From Nymphaea colorata (taxonomy: Eukaryota > Streptophyta > Magnoliopsida > Nymphaeales > Nymphaeaceae): a stretch of 64,000 bases of DNA. Positions 12,513 through 24,500 of the stretch are shown here, piece after piece. Numbering within the stretch: the stretch's first letter is position 1; the number at the start of each line of letters is the position of its first letter. The notes beneath the pieces were generated by a model. That model searched no databases. It saw only the letters and a list, made by a program, of their open reading frames with translations, and was not told the origin of the DNA. The stretch spans positions 620,001-684,000 of the forward strand of contig NC_045143.1 of assembly GCF_008831285.2 (NCBI RefSeq), in the 5' to 3' direction. The position numbers were made by a program, and so were the translations under genes.

Positions 12513-12640
12513 TGGTTGCCGGAGCTCGGATCGGTAGCCGGAACGATGACGACGACGGGCTTCGTAGCGAGTCGGAGTCAGGTCCGTTTCTGCTGCCGTA
12601 GATCCAAGATGGGTTCTGATTTGAATTTGAACAAAGGATG

Positions 12641-12680
12641 GGCGGGAAAATGGGGCAGCATATAAAGCAACCAATGGATC
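12641..12680 (-). promoter_or_regulatory. Core promoter with TATA box and E2F-like site
   Basis: Read on the minus strand, a TTTATATG TATA-like element lies at 12667-12659, an ATTGG (CCAAT) element just upstream at 12675-12671, and TTTTCCCGCC at 12650-12641. The last matches the E2F consensus TTTSSCGC. It sits where transcription should start, about 130 bases before the chosen ATG at 12512. This suggests, but does not prove, S-phase or DNA-replication-linked expression of the unknown gene. Confidence 0.5.
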
Positions 12681-14762
12681 GGCTGGATCCTAATCCAATT
12701 CCAAGACATTTGTATTTATATTATTTGTTGTTAATAACAGGCTGTGCTACTTATATAGAAATATTATCTCATCTAACATTAGTGAAAGAACAAATTGACT
12801 CTTGATCAAACAGATTGACTTATATATTTTGCAACTTAATTTTTCAGAATCTAATCTTCTTGAAATCCACAAGATAGGGGACCGTTTATATTTGGCTCCA
12901 CTAATGTTCTAAAAAAGAGAAATGTTTTATCCTACCATCCAGAATGAGAGATGAAATACGACGACGCCCACAAGAATCAAACTACAACTAGGAAGCTTAG
13001 TTGATGCTAATCCGACCTACCAGCTATATTATGCCCCTCGGTCCGAGACAGTCTCACCACCCATTCAAACAAAAGATGTCGCTACCATCCAAAGTGAACT
13101 CCAATTGTGTTTGATTGGGTGTCCCAAAATAATGTGCATTTGGAAGAATTCACCTCAGAAATAATACATCTTGTGATTCAAACACGCTATTAGTGTTGCA
13201 AACACCCAATGTCGCTTTCGACTCCTGCCAGGCCGCGCATCATTACTTCAGTTTTTCTGCATCAAAATGGATCGGGTCTCATCACCAAAACATCAAATCT
13301 ATCTATAGTGAACCGATTCGATTCGATGGCCGAATAATTGGTGTGAGCTGTCAGTTTTTTTAATTAATTTTTAAATAATTAAAAAAATTTATAAGCGATT
13401 TATTCAGCAAACAACAGTCTGGCTGCCGATTCACTCCAAAAGCCCATTTTTATGTCATTGCTGACGGAAGGGGAGGTGAAATAAAGGGGTGCCAGTAAAT
13501 AATGGCAGCCATTCACATGCTATAAGCAACACACAGGGGAAAAAAAAATGACACCCACAGCTGTTGAAGATGGAGCTCAATTAATGACTTACCCCTCTCC
13601 CTCTCTCTCTAACAAGAAGAATTAAATCAATGTTTGAATTACTCTTGATAAAAATAACACTGAATTGGATCGATCAGGCTGCTCATTCAATGCATCATCT
13701 GATCCGATGGTTGAGTTCTATCTGTTATGGGGTTGAGACAAAGCTTATTATATATACTTCAAAGAAATGAAAAGAAAATTAAAAAAGGTAGACTAAAGAA
13801 TAATAAAAAGTAAAACTTTCGAATCTGTCACTAAATCAAATTGCTTTGCTTCAAGTGTTGAATCAAAAGGACGAAGCTTCAAATAATATTTTCCCCAGTT
13901 TTAGAAGAAATGATTGTTCTAGCTGGCAAGAATCAAGAGCAACGTGTCTCATCTAACTTTGGGCGATCGTTAATTCCGAGGCGATCAAGTCAAACGAACT
14001 ATCATCGCCTTCCAAATTATTTATTTCATAACAGATCTGAAATCCCCGTCCCCACTCCCCCTCAACTGGCCACTCTTGTGTTTGGTGACTGATAAAAACG
14101 ATGAACATCGTTAACGCATCCATCGCCAAACATGAATGCTAGTAAGTGCCAAACTTTTCTCCGTTTACGATTTGACACATTAAGTACTTACTTTGAGATC
14201 AACGATTCAGTGTGTCTCAAAGCACTCAGATTTCTGCTCTTATAAAATATTGAGTCCTCCCATTCAGATTTCTCCTGTGTGTCATGAGCCAGCCCATTCA
14301 TGTATGGCAAAATTCTAAAATATACACTTGTAAGCATTTTATTTAAAGATTCAAACATGTGAATTAGTGAAGAAGAAGTCCATCTGAGACAAAATGTCTG
14401 AACCTCTCTCTCTCTCTCTTTCCCCTCATTTTTAGGGAATTTGGTAAGACATCTTCCACCTTTCAATTTACCCACCATCAATGAAGATCTGAGTCGAACT
14501 GAGAAATGGAAGATAGAAGTGAGGAGAGGCTCAAGGGAGCAGCGGTAAAATCCGCCTTGTTTCATCTTGCAATATAAAAAGACTATTATATCAGCGTAGA
14601 CTGACTCCGCCACTAGGAGAGAGCAATATGGTGAAGAAAGAGAGAGAGGTTGAGAATTTTCTTATTCAATTCTTGGAAGGGGTCGAAGCCCAACACGTAC
14701 AAACGGGTTGTTGGTAGGTCTACTGCTCTCCCCCCAACCAGACTTCCGTAATAACTCGCTCG

Positions 14763-14771
14763 CCTATTTAT
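14763..14771 (+). promoter_or_regulatory. TATA-like element of the ECR gene
   Basis: cctatttat lies about 140 bases before the ATG at 14909, giving a plausible leader of about 110 bases. Weak consensus. Confidence 0.35.
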
Positions 14772-14908
14772 GCTTCTCCTTTATTGCAAGTGATCACTCG
14801 ATTCGTCTAATTTGTAAGGCGGGAAGGGGTTTGGGGTCTCTCGATCTATCTCTCTTGGGTGAGTGCTTTGCGATCTTCTTAGACTAGATTCTTGGCTGAT
14901 CTGTGAAG

Positions 14909-17900
14909 ATGAAGGTGAGCGTGGTGTCCAGAAGTGGGAGAGAAATCATCAAGGGTGGAGTCGAGCTATTAGAATCGGTATGATCTCTCTCTGTCTCTCT
15001 CCCCAGCACGCGCACGCGATTATGGGCATCTCACTAACTTGTTAGATTTGCTTTTTGTTATCTATAGGCAACGGTTGATGATCTGAAAGCTGCAATTCAT
15101 CACCGAAGTGAGTTCAAGATTTGTCTTTCTTTTCTTTGTTATGAGTCTCCCTTTTTTCCATTTTGTCTTCTCTTCGTTGGAACGTTAACGCTCTTTTTAC
15201 CTTCGAGATGATTTGCAATTGAATCTCTGTATGGTCCTGATGATCTTCTTCATTGGTTGGTTGAACCGTGTGATTTTGAGGAGAACCATGCTCCGGATTT
15301 AGTGACTGTATGCTCTTATATCGATGTTGGAGTTGCTTGCTTGGTAGATCCTAGAGTCTCTCTCGTCCAAGTTTGGTTTCGACGGACGTTGTGCGTGGAT
15401 CAATGTGGTTGGGTTTTTCTTCTCTCTGTAATTAGGTTTCCTAGGATTGAAACGGTACAGTTATCCTTCTCTTCTGGTTTATGGGTGGCCTTTTTCTGGC
15501 TTGGTCTGACAGCCTCCGACTGTCTGGCCGGCAGTCATGGTTCGATTTCCATGGGCTTCTCTCCTTGCAGAAGCCGAAGTTGCATGTGTATAAATTGGGT
15601 TTGAGGAGGTACGTCTAAGGTGTTTTACTGCTGCTGCAAGGTGAGGTTTTACATTCGGGTTCCACTTTGAACTCTATCGGAAAACCTATGCTGCTGTGAG
15701 CGGGTTCGAATGTGGCTATGTGGACTAGTGTCCATTTCTCTAAGAAGCTAGTGCTGAAAAGCCGTATGAGCTTCACATGCTTATGCGTTATGTGTCCTAA
15801 TAACTGTTACTAATATCATTAGACAACTCTCTGTACGGCCAATATGTGTTGTCTTGGCCCTTCTCGGAAACAAGTCAGGTGAACATGTAACTAGATCTTT
15901 TCTCTGAAATTCGTAAATTAGGATATAAATAAACGGGTTAAATCCTAATTTTATGTGGCGATGCAGTCTCATTCTCTATAACATTCTGCAAAAGGTTTGA
16001 CTCCTATAGCGATACTAACGACTTTCCCATCAGTTATCTATACTAGCACATGTAAACTCCACATTATTACCCTGTTGACAATGGAGAGCCGCATGTACTT
16101 GAGACGATCCTAGGTCCCAAGATCTTCTTGTATACTTTCCAGGGAAAGGATAAAGAACTAACAAGTACAATCCTTCATTGGTCTTCTTTGTGGTGGCTAA
16201 TGCTTGTTCATTAGTATCTCCAGTTACAGGGAACATTCACAGAAAGTAAAATAAAAAGAATATAGAAATGAGGATACGTTCGTTACTTCATTACCTTTTG
16301 TTGAAGATTTGAAAACAGTAAAAAAGCTGAATTCTAGTAATATGGTCTTTTCCTTTTGAGTGGCTTTATAGTATTTGCTGTGGCATTTCTGTTTTTTGAT
16401 TCATGATAGAGCATTGTCTTGGTTAGTTGGAATTTTTTGCGTACATGTACTATTAGAGCAATTTCATTATTTCATTAGTTCAACTCTATCCTCTCTTATT
16501 GCTTATGCATAGATGTTTTCGGTCCATTCTTTTCTGTTTATTTTGTCTATTAATGATGCGGCTATTTTTTCAGTTGGACTCTGTGTTGTGCTATCGATTG
16601 AAGTCTTGGTCTTATTAGTATCACCAGTTCAAGATTATGTCTAGAGGTCTTGGTACTGTGCAATAGTTTTCTTCTGCTCTCAAAATTTTAAATAACTCAT
16701 GGTATGGTATCTATCCTGTCGTCAAGCCTAAATTGATCATCTTGACTTTATAGGAAATACTGCGTTATCCAAACAGAAATCGGATGCAAAACCATATTTT
16801 CCTTGACTAAGCAAATAGTATCCAAGCAGACTATTATTCTATGTATTCACTTGTTGAAGGTTCTATGAAGACGGGAAAAATAACGAGAAGTTTCAATAGT
16901 TAGTAATGAACCAGGAAAAATTTCGATCAGATGTCTCCTCCCCAAATATAGAAACTATATGTCCATATTGCTTGCAGAATGAACTGAGAGGAGAATGGTC
17001 ATGTGGCAAGCAAAGTCAAGATATAGAAATCTATTTTACCTCCGAATAACTTTTCACGGAAAGACTGCAGTTACCTATTGAAGGGAATTTTTTCTTTTTA
17101 TTCATTGAATGGTCGAGCTATTCAACTATCATGAAAACATTATCTTTTGCAGTCCATGATAGAAAGACTGGATACTCATGTAAACAAAATTCTTCTATCC
17201 TTTCTTTCCCTTAGGATGTAGTATAGGTTTCCAGCCAACACCTTGCTGCTGGATCCTTGATGATTGGCATGAGCTTCTGTCTTTTTCCAGTTAAGATTTT
17301 TATATGTTCAAATGTTGAGTTTTACCATTTGCGTATTTATAGCGGGCTTCATATAGTCTGCCAAGCGTCTTTGCCATTTCCAGATTCCAAAAAACTTGTT
17401 CTGATTCCACTATTTTCCTTTTATGCAGATAGAAAATACTATCCTTCCAGACAGCGCTTGACACTCCTCCAGAAACCTGGCTCGCAAGGGAGGCCTGTTG
17501 TCCTTGACTCCAGGAAGAAAGTCCGTGATTACTGTGAGGGGGACGGAGAAAAACTAACTGTGGTGTTTAAGGATTTAGGGCCACAAGTCTTTTACAGCAC
17601 TCTGTTCTTCTGGGAGTATCTAGGCCCTCTTGTGATCTATCCTATTTTCTATTTTGTCCCTGTTTATGAGTATTTTGGTTATAAGGGACCCCGCGTAGTT
17701 CATCCTGTTCAGACCTATGCTATGTACTATTGGTGCTTCCATTACTTCAAGCGCATCATGGAGACGTTCTTTGTTCATAGGTTCAGCCATGCAACATCGC
17801 CACTCTCTAATGTGTTCAGAAACTGTGCTTACTACTGGACTTTTGGCAGTTATATAGCTTATTATGTGAACCATCCCCTCTACACTCCCGTTAGTGAGCA

Positions 17901-18362
17901 GCAAATGAAAATTGGCTTTGCATTTGGGTTGGTCTGCCAGGCTGCAAACTTCTACTGTCATCTACTGTTAAGGAACCTTAGAAGCCCTGGTGGCAGTGGT
18001 GGTTATCAGATCCCAAGAGGATTTTTGTTCAACGTTGTAACCTGTGCTAATTACACAACTGAGATCTATCAGTGGGTCGGGTTCAACATTGCGACACAGA
18101 CTGTTGCAGGTTACGTTTTCCTTGTGGTGGCAGCAGCGATCATGACCAACTGGGCTCTTGCCAAACATCGTCGCTTGAAGAAGGTAAGATATTTATTGCT
18201 TGTTTATATGTTCACAAGTTATTGATTCTAGATATCATTGTCATTTTCATTTTCTTTTTCTCCTGTTCGTAACCAACATATTTTCGACTGCAGCTGTTTG
18301 ATGGAAAGGACGGAAAACCAAAATATCCACGGAGATGGGTCATTCTTCCACCATTCCTGTGA
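14909..18362 (+). CDS. ECR: Very-long-chain enoyl-CoA reductase (CER10/TSC13 type)
   Basis: Four exons: 14909-14977, 15068-15107, 17429-18183, 18294-18362. Phases join and give 310 residues, the same length I recall for Arabidopsis CER10. The N-terminus [16 protein letters not shown] opens a ubiquitin-like region (about 1-80). A multi-pass membrane domain follows, with the conserved stretches [55 protein letters not shown] and [10 protein letters not shown]. The protein ends [16 protein letters not shown], the typical C-terminus. Family role: final reduction of trans-2-enoyl-CoA in each ER fatty-acid elongation cycle, supplying acyl chains for waxes, sphingolipids and storage lipids. Intron 2 is long (2.3 kb) and AT-rich. 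Nothing is missing and the gene looks functional. Confidence 0.96.
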
Positions 18363-20168
18363 GTCATTCCTCACACGGATTCCTGGTGTGGCGATCATGG
18401 AACAGTCTCTTTTATTTGTGTTGTTAATTTTAGGGTGCTGTTGTCGAAGGTTTCAATTAGTTCCCATTGTTTTAAGTCGCGCAGAACTGTTTACCCCAAC
18501 TTATGGTAAAACTGATCATCAATTTCTGTTGCATTCAATTATGTCTAACAATCCGAAATACTTTACATGGTATATCTATCTGTATAAGCCAACAGGTCAT
18601 TGACGTTGTTCACAAATCACAATTCTCGTGCATAATCTCCCCTTTGTTCGGGATAAGGTCTGCCTGGGGGTTAGGCCCCCATCCTTTGTTCTGGGCTTGT
18701 GGGAAGAGACTCTCCGCTAGGGTTTCCTTCTGTCCGCCCTTGCAGGAGAGACCGTGGGGCTGCCGCCGGGCCGCTGGCCGGCTCGGAGACCATAGAAGAA
18801 AATGAACGGCGGGAGACCATGGATGCGGAGTCGCGTTGCATTTCCGACAATGTTGTCGTCGGGATGGAAGTTGAGAGGGCGCCTGAGAAGGAGCTGGGGG
18901 AGGCGACCGGGGGTCGCGGCCTTCACGGACCTTGGTAGCGGTGGTGGAAGACCACCCAAATGAACCTGAGGAGGCCATTCTGCCTCTGGTGGTGCTCGAA
19001 GTGAATGGTAAGAAACGGATTTTTATCCCTATAGAATCTTATCAGGTGATTACTCGTCCAATCCACTTTGTTCAAAGGAAAAAAAATAAATACAAAGAAT
19101 ACAACTAAACTGAGCTTTATAGGTGAGTGGAAAGGGGAATATGTTGAGGGTGTGCGATGCTGACGGACATTGAAATCCTTGTTTCCTACAAAAGGCTTTT
19201 GCAGACTGCAGATTTAATCCTGTGAGAGATCGCATTTTCAAAAGAATCGTACATCTTTAATTCGCTCTCACCCAACCCTTCCAAAATGTGTAAAGAGTAC
19301 ATTATTCGATGTTCATAGTGGCTGCTAATGTCAAAAACTTAGTCGAGATTGTAGATTCTTCACAGGCATGGATTTGGATGATATTTTTATCTGCTGCTGG
19401 CCTGTTTGAGAACTTGGATATGAAAATCTCGAAAGAGAAGATGACGTATTGACGTTCCTTTCTCTCTGTGCTGGTCTTCCCCCTTTCTCAAGAGTCTGCA
19501 AACTAGAGGTCGATTCTTTACACATGCCAAGTCAAGCTGGGTAGGTTAATCAAGAGAGCCTGACGACTCGTGCCCAAGGTTGGCGCTCGGGGGCTCAAAC
19601 GGCAGAAATTAACCTCAACTCAACAGCCTCAGCTAATCTGAGGTTCTACACAAAATAAAGTGCACCTTTGCTGTAGTAAGCATGCACACGGACAAGACCA
19701 TTTTAATTGATATTAGTGGTACAGAACTACAGATAACCAGACAAAAACGAAATACCGCAGAAACAAAATGGAAGGCACAGAGCAAAAAGGTTCTAAGCAG
19801 CTATAGCACAATTGGTGTTTGTATTTTCATTGTCATTCCAGATGATAGAATTCACTTGTACATGAAAAATGAATATTATCTAGTCTCTGGCAAATGCACT
19901 TGCCTCTCACTGAGATGGTCCATCAGCACAAATCAGCAAATGTTTTGCAAGTTGTTCCTTTTCATTGTGTTTGACATGGATAGGTACAGAGCCAGTGATA
20001 TATCCTCCTCTTGAAGCACCACATGTTTAATTCATATAGCACTTCACTCGTGGTTCAGGATTTGGAATAATCCTTGGAGGTCAAGAGATGCCTTGTTTAG
20101 AGAAAGTACTTGAAATCTCAGTGTGCATTCATCTCCTTAGGCAAAAAAACAATACTTGAAAGCAGCTG
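18363..20168. other. Convergent spacer between ECR and PAE
   Basis: The two genes converge, so both 3' UTRs should lie here. About 18650-19060 is abruptly GC-rich and looks inserted (separate entry). From 19060 to 20168 I see only AT-rich DNA and no gene. Confidence 0.6.
18650..19060 (+). mobile_element. GC-rich retroelement-like fragment (uncertain)
   Basis: This stretch stands out from the AT-rich surroundings by its GC content and runs of cgg/ccg. A plus-strand frame in its last part reads VLEVNGKKRIFIPIESYQV, which could be a piece of a retrotransposon N-terminal ORF. I cannot assign a family, terminal repeats are not visible, and it is at best a short broken remnant. Confidence 0.25.
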
Positions 20169-21471
20169 TTATAAAAGATTTGCGTTGTGACAAGTAGGGT
20201 TGCATGAATATGGACAGTCGATTAGCTTCACTTCTTCTCTGTCAAAGTACCAATCTCCAACAGCTTCAGCAATAGTCTGTTCCTCAAGTAAAAGGGCTAT
20301 TTCTTAGTCCACCATATGAAGAAAGTTACAACTTACAACATTAGATTAAAAGGCCATCGCTCATATAGCAAAAAGCTAGCATTCATACCTTGTTACTCAA
20401 TCTTGGTGAATCTGCTGAATGCCATGTGCTACCTATCCATGTTTGACAATGTGCAAAGCAAGAATTCACAAACAGGCCTCTCGATTTAGATTTTGGCAAT
20501 TCATTCAATGCAGTGAGTAGCTTGTTCCTGAATTCTGTGAAAAAACCATGAATAAAGTTAGGAACCAATATCAGACTATGGGTCACTTCCCAAGTCTAGT
20601 TTTCCAGATGTTAACTGAAATGGCATTACAACCTTGCAATACTTTTATCTGGGCTCCTGTACAACTGTCAATGCTCCGCTTACACTTGTCCCATTCATGA
20701 CTTGGATCTGCTGAATCTGGCGCTAAAACGTTTTGTATCTGAAATAGTAAGCAAACAACTAAATTAAGTTATAAACTGGAAAACCAAAAGTATGAGAGAT
20801 ACAGATACGATGCATGTATACATTCACCTGCCAAAAATCATAAGCTGGGTTGACAATAAATAGTGGAGTCCGTATGCTTTCAATGATGGATTCAGGAAAG
20901 AAGCACTAGAAAAATCCATTCAAAGCAAGAAATATATCAGAATTAGCTAATTGCTTCTACTTGATGTCATTTCTGTACTAGATGTAATATTTCAAACACA
21001 CCTGAGAGGGTTTCTTTCTAGAGGTGCAACCATTAGGAAGAACTTTTGCTACATCCTGTCATCCAAGGAGGAAAAAAGGTTGCGCACTTTAAAGTTTAAA
21101 ATAAGACCAGAATTTCAATGAAGACAAAAATAAAAAGAAAAATGTGAGAAGCAAGTAGATAACCACAGTAACATACAAATAATCTAAAAAAGAAGTAAAA
21201 AGAATCGCATGGAGCAAAAGCCAAAATGCTGATATAAGGTTTGCATTGCATGTCACTGTGGCTTCATCAGGGTAGATTCTGATCCAGGTAAGATGACAAA
21301 CCAACAGAAATTGCATACAGAAAATAAGATGTCAGCAATAAACAACATATTCTGCACCATTTATACCTAGTATGGAAATAGAACTGCATATGGGTTGACT
21401 ACTAATTTACCTTGATATTCCTCAGCATTTCTAATTTGTTTGAACTCAATGTGGTGGTTGGGTTGGGGAAG

Positions 21472-21516
<45 letters not shown>

Positions 21517-24500
21517 GGAAAGAGAGGACTTTTTGTACATCTGACAGGAATCTCCTGCCAAGTGCAGTGCCTGATATACCTTAATGGTTGTCTGATAAAC
21601 CAGGACTTGGCATGAAACAGAAACCATTGGATGCTTCCTTTTCTGGAAGCAGTTTCATCTTAACAGAACCATTATGCCAGTGCAAAAAGTAGTTTAGTGA
21701 TTCTCACATGTTTTGTTCACCAAATATATGAGAAACCACAAATCTACAGGATATGGTCCATCCTAGCAGTCAATATACAAATAGGAACTCATCAATACAC
21801 AGATATGTACCATTGGCCACTTTGATATAAAACGTAGAAATTATAGTTAAATCATGCAGAGAAAATATTGTATACTTTTACAGATTAATTATTAAAAAAA
21901 AATGTATATGCAGGCATAGAGAAACTATAATATCTAGTGCCAATTAATGAGAACAAAGGCAGATAAGGACAGGACACAAGGATTGGGGGAATCATAAAAC
22001 CAGAGGGCAGTAACCTGCAACGTGACCACTTCATGATAGAAGGTCAGCATAGTGCTCTTTCCAGAAATATCCTTTCTGCATGAGCAACAAAACTTGACAA
22101 ATTAATCCAGTAAAGAAGTGATCAAGTCAATTAATCTAGCAATCGAGCTTGAGCTAACAAGATGTCAATTCACTTAGAAATGATAGATGGAAGAGATTGA
22201 GCTTACAAGATGTCAATTCACTCGGAGATGTTAGATGAAATGCACTATTATAAACTTTGAGATTCAAATAACTTACATCATTAAACGGTGCAAACAATAA
22301 AAAATAATTCTTATATAAAAAGATGGAAAAGTATCAATTATGTATTAAATGTCAAGCTCAAGAAAAAAAATAAAAATTCTTTTGCCCCATTCGTGCTTCT
22401 AATTTACATAAGCATGGAGAAAATAAATAACACAAGAAGATAAAAAATTTCCTGAAAGATCAACTGTTTAGTATGCATAACAGGTGCACTACCAAGCATA
22501 TACCTACATATAATTAAAAATAAAACTCATGCTTCATTAAAATTAGACTATAAAAAATGGTTCAACGGGAGGGTGTTCTGAAAATCAGTCATGTCAGACC
22601 AAAAGTTAGGGACCTTGAACACACTCATTCAGAAAAAAGCCTCCATCCGCAAGGCATTTGACAGTGGCATCTTTGGGCAACAGTGATTGAAAGTCGTCAC
22701 AATGTAGAAAGGTTGCCAATCCTCCAGCAGAGCACCCTGAAAGTAAAGCCTGCATGCACGAGCAGCACAACCACACGGTCAATTAGCAAAGGCTTGCCAA
22801 TCACCAACTTTTCATCCATAAAATAAGAAAATAGGAAAAATGATGTTGCTCAATGGGTTACCACACTTAAATCTGCCATTATCATTTCTTCATTAACAGT
22901 TCAAACCATGCTGTTAGAAAGAAATGAACATATAAAATGTTCTTAAGTACGCCATGTATGCACATAAGGTCATTCAGCAAGGAATACACATAAATAGAAA
23001 GATTATCATTGAAAATCAAGTTAATAGAAGAATCCTTTTTTAATGAAAGGGTGAAGAAACAGAACCTGAATATGCTGAGGTTAAAATGAAACGTATTAAA
23101 GGTGAAGGTCTTTTCTCACTCTGGAAATGATAAATAAGTACGTGAAAAGCATGCATTGAACAGTTGTTTACTAATAATCTTCAACTAAAGAAAGCTTAGG
23201 AATTGAAATAATTAACCCTGAGTAAATACTATTCATCTTAGAGAGTGAAATGGCTAGCCCCTAACGTGGTTCTTCTTGAATGAGCACAAGTGGTTAGTAT
23301 TGTGCCTTTATCAAGGAGTAGATACACCAAATTTGGTGTGTGCATTTACAGAGAGACGGTTCTGTAAAAAAATGTTCTTGAAATGAAGATAACCATGGTA
23401 CTCAACCGTGCAATTTGACCATTTTATATCTAGTCATGTAATGCTTTGAATTCTGATATAGCTAGCCATGTAATGCTTTGGATGATGAACATACTTCACA
23501 AAAAACTAAAATACTCATCCAGCCCATATATTTGCAGAACTATTTGATCTTTCAATCCTTTTTAACACTGATACAACAGAACTCCACTTACAATATACTG
23601 ACATAATGTGAACTTTGAAGCTAATTAAATGCTGATAGAATTTAATAATTAACAATTAATGAATTAGAATACTTCAGTAATACCAACAACATGGAACTGG
23701 TTATCTACAACTTGTTCAATAACTAAACTCTAAAGTACTGCTGGTACTGTGAGGGATTCAAAAATCATTGGATGAGAGCAGAAAACAAAAAACCAATATG
23801 CAAACTATAAAAACTGCAATGAAATATTTTAGCTTATGGTATGCAGTAATAATAGAAAAAAAGAGCACCAAATTATGAAAGGGGTAATTGGGTAAATAGA
23901 GACCTTTTGAGCAACAGCTAGACCTTTTGACAGAAGTTCATTCATGATCTCTTGCCAGATTTTCAGCCCTCTAAAGAAAAGCTTCGATCCGTCCTATGTT
24001 AAAGAGTACCATGAAAAGATAAAAGGGTTACTCATACATCTGCAGTTCTTAGTGTTTCTTCAGAAGCAATAGCATGTAATATAGTGATTGTCTGAGAAAT
24101 GATGAATGAAATAGTGGAATTTCACAAGGCAAGAACAAAATCAATAGCAACAGCTAAATGCAATGAATTCCTAAGCTACCTTAACTTCATGTTCAACATC
24201 TCCAGCAAAAGATGCACCATCACAATAACGTAACTTGACCCGGTTCCAGTTGAAAAAATCTGCATAATGTGCTATTCATCATAAAAAATATCTCTGAATA
24301 CGCAACTAATTACAGATGGAATACTGTTAACTTATTAGATGTTAAGAACATGTCCACATCCACCATTAGTGAGAAGAAAATTAATTTATCTAAATCACAA
24401 GTAATAGTTGTCAGCATCCATATTTTTTACGCATTCATAATTTTTTGTTGTTTGGGATAGCAGTGGAAAGGGAAAGACAGAGATGCCAAGGAACCTGTGC

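Larger units (their letters stand above)
12513..14908. other. Divergent intergenic spacer
   Basis: This AT-rich spacer separates the divergent starts of the unknown gene and the enoyl-CoA reductase. Beyond the promoter near 12650 I see no gene. An open frame on the minus strand at 14188-14613 has no protein-like character. The TATA-like ctatttatg at about 14764 and a CT-rich leader probably serve the reductase. Confidence 0.55.

Noticed and set aside
12044-12537. Plus-strand open frames opposite the unknown gene's first exon
   Set aside because: They mirror the GC-rich N-terminal exon on the minus strand, which has conserved sequence and good splice borders.
15500-15560. B-box-like ggttcgatttcc in ECR intron 2
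   Set aside because: No acceptor stem, no A box at the right distance, no cloverleaf; not a tRNA gene.
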